Source: Devosia sp. (GTDB lineage Bacteria > Pseudomonadota > Alphaproteobacteria > Rhizobiales > Devosiaceae). Taken from it: 64,000 nucleotides of DNA. A model generated the notes under the pieces. It did not search any database, was not told the origin of the DNA, and was given only the letters and a program-made list of their open reading frames with translations. This document shows positions 57,800 through 64,000 of the stretch, piece after piece. Position numbers and translations under genes: made by a program. The stretch spans positions 310,001-374,000 of the forward strand of contig NZ_CP075529.1 in assembly GCF_025809055.1 (NCBI RefSeq), given 5' to 3'. The stretch's first letter is position 1; the number at the start of each line of letters is the position of its first letter.

Positions 57800-59056
57800 C
57801 TATTTCCACTCCACCACAAGCTTCTCCAGCCCATGGAAGTGATAGACATTGCCATAGTGGGGTGGCTCGGCAATCCGCAATCGGGGCAGGCGCTCGAACA
57901 GAACCTTCATCGACTCCTGCAATTCGATCCGCGCCAGCGGTGCTCCGATGCAGAAGTGGATGCCGGCGCCAAAGCTCACATTGGCGCCATCGGTGCGGAA
58001 TGGGTCAAAAATGCCCGCATTGGCAAAGCGGGCCGGATCGCGATTGGCCGCTCCGAGCATGAGCCCAACCACATCGCCCTTGCGCAGGGAGATGCCGTCG
58101 ACTTCGGTGTCCATCAGCGCATAGCGCGTGAACAGGTGCAGCGGCGCGTCGAACCGCAGACATTCCTCGACAGTCTTTTCGGCCTGTTCGGCGGTCACGA
58201 ACAGGCTTTGCGGGTCGAGCCCGCTTTCGAGGATGGACTTCACGCCGTTTCCGGTCGTGTGCACCGTCGCTTCATGCCCGGCATTGAGCAGCAGGATGGC
58301 GGTTGAAATGACCTCTTCGTCGCTCAACACATCGCCGTTGCGGTCGCTGGTCAGCATGTGGCTGAGCAGGTCCTCGCGCGGTGCCCTGCGGCGCTCCGCG
58401 ATCACATCGCGCAGATGCGCCATGAAATCGGCGGCAGCCTGGTTGGCGTCGAGTTCCGTCTCACGGCTGACATTGTACATGTACATGGTCACCATGCGGT
58501 TGGACCAGTTGAGCAACTGCCCTGCCATGTCTGCCGGAAGGCCGATCATCTCGGCGATAACGATCGCCGGAATGGGCGCGGCAAAGGCCTTGATGAGATC
58601 GACGCTGTCTTCGCCCTCGAACTGGTCGATCATCTCATGGGCCAATTGGCGAATGCGCGGACGCAACTGCTCCACCTGCCGCGACACGAAGGCCCGGTTG
58701 ACCAGCGTGCGCAACCGGGTGTGGTCCGGCGGCTCGAGGTTGAGCAGCGAGTATTTTTCCGTCAGGTCGAACTCTGCCGTATGCGCCTTGGGTGCCGGCA
58801 GTCCGATTTCCTCGCGGCTGGCCACATGCAGGATATCTCTGCCGAAGCGCTTGTCGCGGAGCAGGGCGCTGACGGCCTTGAAGTCGGCAAAGCACCAATG
58901 ACCATATTCTTCCCAGAAGAAGGCGGGATGGCTGGCGTGCTGCCGCGCGTAGAAGGGGTAGGGATCTTGGTAAAAGCTCGGGTCCTGCGGCTGAGCGCTC
59001 GCCCGCAGCGGCGCTGGAACATCGAGGATCGGCTTGACTTGCAGTATGGCGGCCAT
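57800..59056 (-). CDS. cytochrome P450
   Basis: A 418-residue soluble bacterial P450. The heme-binding loop VSFGAGIHFCIGAPLARIEL carries the axial Cys. The K-helix ExxR is ECLRFDAPLHLFTR-type, and the I-helix reads LLNAGHEATVHTTGNG. The usual acid-alcohol pair (E/D-T) is changed: Ala follows the Glu and Thr comes one later. A monooxygenase using an external ferredoxin is expected, but no redox partner is adjacent. Start ATG 59056; the longer open frame upstream has no P450 character. Substrate unknown. Confidence 0.92.
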   Translation of the reverse strand: MAAILQVKPILDVPAPLRASAQPQDPSFYQDPYPFYARQHASHPAFFWEEYGHWCFADFKAVSALLRDKRFGRDILHVASREEIGLPAPKAHTAEFDLTEKYSLLNLEPPDHTRLRTLVNRAFVSRQVEQLRPRIRQLAHEMIDQFEGEDSVDLIKAFAAPIPAIVIAEMIGLPADMAGQLLNWSNRMVTMYMYNVSRETELDANQAAADFMAHLRDVIAERRRAPREDLLSHMLTSDRNGDVLSDEEVISTAILLLNAGHEATVHTTGNGVKSILESGLDPQSLFVTAEQAEKTVEECLRFDAPLHLFTRYALMDTEVDGISLRKGDVVGLMLGAANRDPARFANAGIFDPFRTDGANVSFGAGIHFCIGAPLARIELQESMKVLFERLPRLRIAEPPHYGNVYHFHGLEKLVVEWK

Positions 59057-59206
59057 AATCGTCCGTAAGGGTCGTTCGCCGCTACAATAAGCATGCGCTG
59101 ACGCCTTGCAATTGCACTGCGCGACGGGATCGAAAAAAGCTGCGGGAAATAGTCGACCCGGTGAAAACCCATCCGTCGGACAGGTGTTCAACCAAGGAGA
59201 CTGAAC

Positions 59207-59611
59207 ATGAAGTTCCTTTGCCTGTTTCACTTCCGCGACGATGCCTTCGCCGGTGTCACCCCACGGGAGATGCGCCGCATCGACGATGCGACCATCGAGC
59301 ATGACCAGCGCATGCGTCAGTCGGGGCATCTGATTTTTGGCTCCCCACTCACTGGGCCGGAGGAGGGGGCCGCGATTGATCGCCGTCGCCGCCTGGACGC
59401 CGCCGTCATCGACGGACCTTTTCCCGAGGCCAAGGAGGTGGTCGGCGGCTTTGTCCTGCTCGAAGCCCGCGACATGGACGATGCCTTGGCCGTCTTTGCC
59501 GATGATCCGATCGCGCGCTATGCTCGCCTGGAAATCCGGCCGCTGCGCAATTCAGACAGTGACCGGCACAGCAAGACCGGCGAGGGACGTCCGGACATCA
59601 AGCTGACCTGA
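59207..59611 (+). CDS. YciI/DGPF-domain protein
   Basis: A 134-residue protein of the YCII-related (DGPF) family, named for the motif seen here as VIDGPFPEAKEVVGGF. The fold is a ferredoxin-like dimer; the biological role is unknown, and related proteins often sit near ECF sigma factors, which are not present here. ATG 59207 follows AAGGAG at a good distance. Divergent from the P450 gene (150 bases). Confidence 0.88.
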   Translation: MKFLCLFHFRDDAFAGVTPREMRRIDDATIEHDQRMRQSGHLIFGSPLTGPEEGAAIDRRRRLDAAVIDGPFPEAKEVVGGFVLLEARDMDDALAVFADDPIARYARLEIRPLRNSDSDRHSKTGEGRPDIKLT

Positions 59612-59686
59612 GCGTGTGCGTGCGCTAGGAGGCTCTTCATCTCGATTTGCGGCCTCCTAACACTCATTGTCACGCACCTCCTTCAG

Positions 59687-59744
59687 CGTCATCCCCGCGA
59701 AAGCGGGGACCTCCCTTCCCCCAGAACGGAGCCCCGCTTTCGCG
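59687..59744. repeat. short palindrome with inverted second copy
   Basis: CCCCGC-GAAA-GCGGGG (59693-59708) is a copy of the dispersed TTCCCGC palindrome. CCCCGCTTTCGCG (59732-59744) inverts its right part, so CGCGAAAGCGGGG at 59696-59708 and this segment form a larger dyad. Confidence 0.7.
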
Positions 59745-59835
59745 CCAGCGCCCCCACTACAAGGCTAAAATCCCTTGGCAAATGGCGCACAATGATGTCT
59801 TGAGAGCGCCAAAACGCGACGAAGGAAATCCGCAC

Positions 59836-60063
59836 GTGAGCGACATCACCGTTTCCGCAGCGATCGACGCCATCTACGCCTCGATCAAGAACGACAACGA
59901 AGACATCGACCTGCACATCGCCGCCCTCAAGGCGGCCATGGCGCGTGAAGGGGTCAAGCAGGCGACCTTCGAGACTGCAAAGCTCGCCCAGCCCAATCGG
60001 CAGGGTCGCAAGCTCATGCAGGCCTATTTCAAGAAAAAGGGCGTTGCCGTCGATTTTGCGTAA
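59836..60063 (+). CDS. small conserved-looking protein of unknown function
   Basis: A 75-residue protein, VSDITVSAAIDAIYASIKNDNEDIDLHIAALKAAMAREGVKQ..., with two helices and a basic end (NRQGRKLMQAYFKKKGVAVDF). GTG 59836 has AAGGA nine bases upstream; ATG 59782 would add 18 residues lying in repeat-like sequence. Composition and codon use look like a real gene. I do not recognise a family. It lies between the YciI gene and clpP. Confidence 0.6.
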   Translation: MSDITVSAAIDAIYASIKNDNEDIDLHIAALKAAMAREGVKQATFETAKLAQPNRQGRKLMQAYFKKKGVAVDFA

Positions 60064-60110
60064 TCGGCAGCATCACGTTCACCCTAAGCAAGGGGAACCG
60101 GCCTGGGGCT

Positions 60111-60142
60111 ATTGAAGAGCGCCTCATTGCCGCCTATCTGTG
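60111..60142 (+). promoter_or_regulatory. possible RpoH (sigma-32) promoter for clpP
   Basis: ATTGAA (60111-60116) followed by CCTATCTGTG (60133-60142); counted from TTG the spacer is 18 bases. The alphaproteobacterial RpoH pattern is CTTG-N17/18-CYTATNTNNG, so the -10 side is an exact match and the -35 side has one mismatch. It is about 170 bases before the clpP start. Confidence 0.5.
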
Positions 60143-60312
60143 CCTTTACCGCCCGTTAAGGCGGCGTCGCCTGCAATCGGCCAGTCGCGCTGATTCGAAT
60201 TTCCGGCATGTCGGTCCGTCCCGCCAGTGTGCGTATGGGGCATCGGCATGATCCAACCAAACAAGCCGGCCTGCGGTCCGCGACCCGCAAGGCCAGGCCA
60301 AGGGGCTTTCTT

Positions 60313-60942
60313 ATGCGGGATCCGCACGATCTTTACATGAACACGCTCGTTCCCATGGTGGTCGAGCAGTCGAACCGTGGCGAACGCGCCTTCGACATCT
60401 ACTCGCGCCTGCTCCGCGAGCGCATCATCTTCGTGACCGGCGTGGTCGAGGACAACATGGCCTCGCTCATCGTGGCCCAGCTTCTGTTCCTCGAATCAGA
60501 GAATCCGAAGAAGGAAATCGCCATGTACATCAACTCGCCCGGTGGCGTGGTGACGGCTGGTCTTTCCATCTACGACACCATGCAGTTCATCCGCCCGGCG
60601 GTTGCCACCATGGTCATGGGCCAAGCTGCCTCCATGGGCTCGCTCCTCCTCGCCGCTGGTGAGGCCGGCATGCGCACCAGCCTTCCGAATTCGCGCGTCA
60701 TGGTCCATCAGCCCTCCGGCGGCTTCCAGGGTCAGGTCACCGACATTCTGATTCATGCCAAGGAAGTCGAAGGCTTGAAGCGGCGTCTTAATCAGATTTA
60801 TGAGAAGCACACCGGCCGCACCTATGAGGAAATCGAGAATGCGCTCGAGCGCGACCGGTTCCTGTCGCCCGAAGAAGCCAAGGCGTTCGGCCTGATCGAC
60901 ACCGTGCTCGAAAAGCGCATCGTGCCGGAAGCATCCGCCTGA
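60313..60942 (+). CDS. clpP: ATP-dependent Clp protease proteolytic subunit
   Basis: Serine peptidase of the barrel-shaped ClpXP/ClpAP protease. The 209-residue protein has the catalytic triad Ser107 (GQAASMGSLL), His132 (MVHQPSGG) and Asp181 (ERDRFLSPEEA), with the same spacing (25 and 49) as E. coli. ATG 60313 follows AAGGGG by seven bases; the longer open frame from 60208 is rejected. clpX follows by 174 bases. Confidence 0.97.
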   Translation: MRDPHDLYMNTLVPMVVEQSNRGERAFDIYSRLLRERIIFVTGVVEDNMASLIVAQLLFLESENPKKEIAMYINSPGGVVTAGLSIYDTMQFIRPAVATMVMGQAASMGSLLLAAGEAGMRTSLPNSRVMVHQPSGGFQGQVTDILIHAKEVEGLKRRLNQIYEKHTGRTYEEIENALERDRFLSPEEAKAFGLIDTVLEKRIVPEASA

Positions 60943-61057
60943 GCGTGACCCGCGTTAAGCACAAAGCTGCTGCGCCGTGGACTGTGATCCAAGCGCAATT
61001 GCACCAAGCCGGAACGGCCTTTAAGGTCGTTTCGGCTTAGACTTTCTTTATGTCTTG

Positions 61058-61081
61058 AGCGTTACGATTTGCGGTAACGCT
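61058..61081. promoter_or_regulatory. 8-bp palindrome before clpX
   Basis: AGCGTTAC (61058-61065) / GTAACGCT (61074-61081) with an eight-base spacer, about 36 bases before the clpX start. It could be a regulator-binding site or a 5'-UTR stem. Confidence 0.45.
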
Positions 61082-61116
61082 TGAATATGGGGGCGCAAGC
61101 TCCCGGGAGTGACTTG

Positions 61117-62394
61117 ATGTCCAAAGAGACAACGAACGGCGAAACCTCCAAGAACACGCTTTACTGCTCGTTCTGTGGCAAGTCGCAGCACGAAGTGCGC
61201 AAGCTGATCGCCGGCCCGACCGTGTTCATCTGTGATGAATGCGTCGAACTGTGCATGGACATCATCCGCGAAGAGAACAAGACCTCCATGGTCAAGTCCT
61301 CCGACGGCGTGCCCACCCCGGCTGAAATCTGCAAGGTTCTCGATGACTACGTGATCGGCCAGTCGCGCGCCAAGCGCGTGCTCTCGGTGGCCGTACACAA
61401 CCACTACAAGCGCCTGCACCACGCGACCAAGAACCAGGACGTGGAGCTTTCCAAGTCGAACATCCTGCTCATCGGCCCGACCGGTTCCGGCAAGACCCTG
61501 CTGGCGCAGACCCTGGCGCGCATCATCGATGTGCCCTTCACCATGGCCGACGCCACGACACTCACCGAAGCCGGTTATGTCGGCGAGGACGTGGAAAACA
61601 TCATCCTGAAGCTCCTCCAGGCTGCCGACTACAATGTCGAGAAGGCCCAGCGCGGCATCGTCTATATCGACGAAGTGGACAAGATTTCCCGCAAGTCCGA
61701 CAATCCGTCCATCACCCGCGACGTCTCCGGTGAAGGTGTGCAGCAGGCCCTGCTCAAGATCATGGAGGGCACCGTCGCCTCCGTGCCGCCGCAGGGCGGG
61801 CGCAAGCATCCGCAGCAGGAATTCCTGCAGGTGGACACCACAAATATCCTGTTCATCTGCGGCGGCGCCTTTGCCGGCCTCGAAAAGATCATCTCCGCAC
61901 GCGGCGAAGGTTCGGGCATCGGCTTCGGCGCGACCGTCAAGGACCCCAATGACCGCCGCGTCGGCGAGCTTCTGGCCGTGGTCGAGCCCGAGGATCTGGT
62001 CAAGTTCGGCCTCATCCCCGAATTCATCGGCCGTCTGCCGGTTCTGGCCACGCTCGAAGACCTCGACGTGCCGGCCCTGATCGAAATTCTGACCTCGCCC
62101 AAGAACGCCTTGGTGCGCCAGTACCAGCGCCTGTTCAACATGGAAGAGGTCGAGCTCAACTTCCACGAGGACGCCCTCAAGGCCATCGCCGAGAAGGCCA
62201 TCGAACGCAAGACCGGCGCCCGCGGCCTGCGCTCGATCATGGAAGGCATCCTGCTCGACACCATGTACGACCTGCCTTCGCTCGAAGGCGTCGAGGAAGT
62301 GGTGATCTCCGAAGACGTGGTGCGCGGCAAGGACGTCCGCCCGCTCTACATCTATTCCGAGCGCAAGAAGGAAGACGAGCCGGCCTCGGCCTGA
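61117..62394 (+). CDS. clpX: ATP-dependent Clp protease ATP-binding subunit ClpX
   Basis: AAA+ unfoldase that feeds substrates to ClpP; in alphaproteobacteria ClpXP drives cell-cycle proteolysis. The N-terminal zinc finger has Cys17/Cys20 and Cys39/Cys42. Walker A is GPTGSGKT (120-127), Walker B IVYIDEVDKI, and the ClpP-binding loop appears in the IGFGATV region. 425 residues is normal. ATG 61117 follows GGGAG by seven bases. Confidence 0.98.
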   Translation: MSKETTNGETSKNTLYCSFCGKSQHEVRKLIAGPTVFICDECVELCMDIIREENKTSMVKSSDGVPTPAEICKVLDDYVIGQSRAKRVLSVAVHNHYKRLHHATKNQDVELSKSNILLIGPTGSGKTLLAQTLARIIDVPFTMADATTLTEAGYVGEDVENIILKLLQAADYNVEKAQRGIVYIDEVDKISRKSDNPSITRDVSGEGVQQALLKIMEGTVASVPPQGGRKHPQQEFLQVDTTNILFICGGAFAGLEKIISARGEGSGIGFGATVKDPNDRRVGELLAVVEPEDLVKFGLIPEFIGRLPVLATLEDLDVPALIEILTSPKNALVRQYQRLFNMEEVELNFHEDALKAIAEKAIERKTGARGLRSIMEGILLDTMYDLPSLEGVEEVVISEDVVRGKDVRPLYIYSERKKEDEPASA

Positions 62395-62417
62395 TCCGCC
62401 TCCGAGCGACAAACATG

Positions 62418-62447
62418 ACGCCGGGCCCAGTGCCCGGCGTTTTTTTG
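62418..62447 (+). terminator. terminator after clpX
   Basis: ACGCCGGGC (62418-62426) / GCCCGGCGT (62432-62440) with a five-base loop, followed by a run of Ts. Strong rho-independent terminator 24 bases after the stop. Confidence 0.92.
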
Positions 62448-62480
62448 CCTTTAGGTGCGGTGACCTGTTTCTGGCTCGGT

Positions 62481-62545
62481 GTCATTCCCGCGAAAGCGGG
62501 AACCTCTGTTGCCGTCAGTGTCATTCCTGCAGTCGCGGGAATGAC
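62481..62545. repeat. dispersed palindromic repeats, two in tandem
   Basis: TTCCCGC-GAAA-GCGGGAA lies in a stretch (62482-62511) identical over 30 bases to 7401-7430. It is followed by a diverged copy, GTCATTCCTGCAGTCGCGGGAATGAC (62520-62545). Confidence 0.8.
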
Positions 62546-62581
62546 GCGGTGGCACCCTCCGGGTCGAAATACGCTTGTGTG

Positions 62582-63559
62582 TCAGGCCTCTCCGGTCACG
62601 AACTCCACCGGTCCCGGTTCCTCGCCCATGATCGAGCGGCCGAAAAGGCTGGCGACGAGATCGACCATCAGGGTTGCACTCTTGCCGCCATGGTCGAGGA
62701 ACGGGTTGAGTTCCACCACATCGAGCGAGCCAACGACGCCGCTGTCGTGCAACAGCTCCATCACCAGATGTGCCTCGCGATAACTCAGCCCGCCGGGCAC
62801 CAGCGTGCCGCCGCCGGGCGCGATCAGCGGGTCGATGCTGTCCACGTCAAAACTGACATGCAGATGCGCACCGGCCGCCCTGGCCTTGTCGATCACTTTC
62901 TGGATACTCGCGACCACCCCATGCTGGTCGATCCGCTTCATGTCGATGACGTCAACCCCGCGCGCCTGCACCAGGCGCCGTTCCTCCCGGTCGACCGAGC
63001 GAGCGCCGAAAATGGTGACATTGCGCGGGTCGATCCGGCCCAGCCAGTCGCCCTTGAAACTGTCGTCGAATTCAGGCTCGCCGCAGAGCAGAGCCAGCGG
63101 CATGCCGTGCAGGTTGCCGGAAGGCGAGGTCTCGGGCGTATTGTAGTCGGCATGGGCGTCGATCCACAGCACATGAACGGGCCGCTTGTCCTGGGCGCAA
63201 TGGCGCGCAACCGCAGAGACGGTGCCCATGGCGATGGAATGATCGCCGCCGAGGAACACGGGAAAATGCCCCCGTGCAAGAATATCCAGCCCGGCATCGC
63301 TGACGCGCGCGGCGAGATCGAGCACATCGGCCTTGCGCTCTTCCGGCAGGCGGGCGCTGCTCGGATTGGTCGATACCCCGTCTTGCGGCCGCCTCAGGTC
63401 GCCATGATCGGCCACGGCCAGATCGAGATCGACCAGCGCCTCGACCAGCCCCGCAACCCGCAGCGCCTCCGGACCCATGCCGCATCCGCGAACGGAGGCC
63501 CCTGACGCGGTGGCCACGCCGATGAGATCGATGCGCTTGATGGGGGAGGGATGTGCCAT
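62582..63559 (-). CDS. rocF: arginase
   Basis: Hydrolyses arginine to ornithine and urea with two Mn ions. The 325-residue ureohydrolase has all three signature motifs: GGDHS (104-108), DAHAD (134-138) and SFDVDSIDP (236-244). GNLHGMPLALL and the C-terminal region match arginases more closely than agmatinases (the motif SGNLHGMP is typical). It lies on the minus strand between clpX and lon, interrupting the usual clpP-clpX-lon order. Confidence 0.95.
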   Translation of the reverse strand: MAHPSPIKRIDLIGVATASGASVRGCGMGPEALRVAGLVEALVDLDLAVADHGDLRRPQDGVSTNPSSARLPEERKADVLDLAARVSDAGLDILARGHFPVFLGGDHSIAMGTVSAVARHCAQDKRPVHVLWIDAHADYNTPETSPSGNLHGMPLALLCGEPEFDDSFKGDWLGRIDPRNVTIFGARSVDREERRLVQARGVDVIDMKRIDQHGVVASIQKVIDKARAAGAHLHVSFDVDSIDPLIAPGGGTLVPGGLSYREAHLVMELLHDSGVVGSLDVVELNPFLDHGGKSATLMVDLVASLFGRSIMGEEPGPVEFVTGEA

Positions 63560-63849
63560 GGATTCTGCCTTCTTCTAGGTGGACACAGTCTAGTTCCATT
63601 CCCGCTGCCGCATCAAACGCCGATAGCGCGAGCTGTGTGATACCTGGGCACACAGGTGTTCCCGCCAGCGGGCGCATATCTCCTGTGCGAAGTCCGGACA
63701 ATGGTCACAAATCCGCAAAGCTTGACTTGCGGCCAGTGCACTCCACCCTATTTATTAACCTGAATCACCCAGCATTTTTTAAGACTGGGTAGTCGCAACG
63801 GGCGTGCCACCTCCTTCCTCCCTCCGGCGCGCCCCGGAAAGGAAATGTG
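63560..63849. other. divergent rocF / lon promoter region
   Basis: A 290-base gap. It holds a candidate RpoH promoter for lon at 63726-63752 and the lon leader. No small ORF with a ribosome-binding site, repeat or terminator is apparent in the rest. Confidence 0.45.
63726..63752 (+). promoter_or_regulatory. possible RpoH (sigma-32) promoter for lon
   Basis: CTTG (63726-63729), 17 bases, then CCTATTTATT (63747-63756). CTTG-N17-CYTATNT is the alphaproteobacterial heat-shock pattern, matched in all key positions except the final G. It lies about 100 bases before lon, a classic heat-shock gene. Confidence 0.55.
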
Positions 63850-64000
63850 ATGTCGGAAGTTACCTCCACTGGCGAAGCGAGCCGGGACCGGGTGTATCCG
63901 GTTCTGCCCCTGCGCGACATCGTCTGCTTCCCTGGCATGATCGTGCCGCTCTTCGTGGGCCGCGAGAAATCGGTCAAGGCCCTGGAAGAGGTGATGCGCG
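63850..64000 (+). CDS. lon: Lon protease, N-terminal part (partial)
   Basis: ATP-dependent AAA+ serine protease for damaged and regulatory proteins. Only the first 50 codons are in the window: MSEVTSTGEASRDRVYPVLPLRDIVCFPGMIVPLFVGREKS. The motif PVLPLRDIVxFPGMIVPLFVGR is the start of the Lon substrate-binding domain. ATG 63850 follows GGAAATG. The position after clpP-clpX is the normal one. Confidence 0.95.
   Translation, partial: MSEVTSTGEASRDRVYPVLPLRDIVCFPGMIVPLFVGREKSVKALEEVMR

Noticed and set aside
59057..59329. N-terminal extension of the P450 frame
   Set aside because: It overlaps the divergent YciI gene and has no P450 similarity; ATG 59056 fits family length.

Overview
The window is high-GC chromosomal DNA from an alphaproteobacterium of the order Hyphomicrobiales. 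A Devosia-like genus is the best guess. The guess rests on gene order (rsh end-pyrE-acpS-lepB-rnc-era-recO-parC, hemB-DUF6163-ldtR-LD-transpeptidase, glyA-nrdR-ribH-nusB, bamE/UQCC chaperone-DUF177-plsX-fabH-ihfA, rplM-rpsI, clpP-clpX-lon), on protein families recognised by eye, and on dispersed palindromic repeats common in this order. No database search was possible. Most of the sequence is ordinary core chromosome. I see no prophage, insertion sequence, CRISPR array or integrated island.

Layout. 1-7.2 kb: stringent response (3' end only), pyrimidine synthesis, ACP activation, signal peptidase, RNase III, Era, RecO and topoisomerase IV subunit A. 7.5-12.2 kb: a Dabb protein, the N-end-rule leucyltransferase Bpt, an RDD protein, a DMT exporter, HemB and a small membrane protein. 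12.5-14.6 kb: the LdtR regulator and an L,D-transpeptidase. 14.7-18.0 kb: a DUF6898 protein, then a ZTP riboswitch before glyA, then nrdR, ribH and nusB. 18.1-24.2 kb: an MFS protein, BamE, a bc1-complex chaperone, DUF177, PlsX, FabH, IHF-alpha and a MerR regulator.

24.3-32.6 kb is a myo-inositol catabolic cluster: iolG on the plus strand and iolC(DUF2090)-iolD-iolE-small membrane protein-iolB on the minus strand, with an RpiR-type iolR upstream. Related GGAA-N6-TTCC boxes lie before iolG, iolC and iolR. 32.7-33.9 kb holds a riboflavin importer (ribN) behind an FMN riboswitch. 34.1-38.7 kb holds an MFS exporter with a palindromic operator, a fused Gfo/Idh/MocA-aldo/keto reductase and a divergent AraC regulator. 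38.7-44.0 kb holds a CHASE2-adenylate cyclase followed by a type I secretion ABC/HlyD pair. After tRNA-Pro(GGG), 44.3-52.6 kb is an exopolysaccharide locus (polymerase/ligase, priming glycosyl-1-P transferase, GT4, Wza-like lipoprotein, Wzz-like protein with a dead kinase-like tail, deacetylase).

52.6-64 kb: heme A synthase, ribosomal L13/S9, a VOC protein, an SdpI-like protein, a dicarboxylate/amino-acid symporter, a cytochrome P450, a YciI protein, a small conserved protein, clpP, clpX, an arginase and the start of lon. Candidate RpoH-type promoters lie before clpP and lon.

The most interesting items are the three-site IolR regulon, the two riboswitches, the Wzz protein with a degenerate BY-kinase domain, the cyclase/T1SS neighbourhood without visible cargo or outer-membrane factor, the fused oxidoreductase, and a small membrane-protein gene overlapping iolB. 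I did not find a convincing wholly new multi-gene system.
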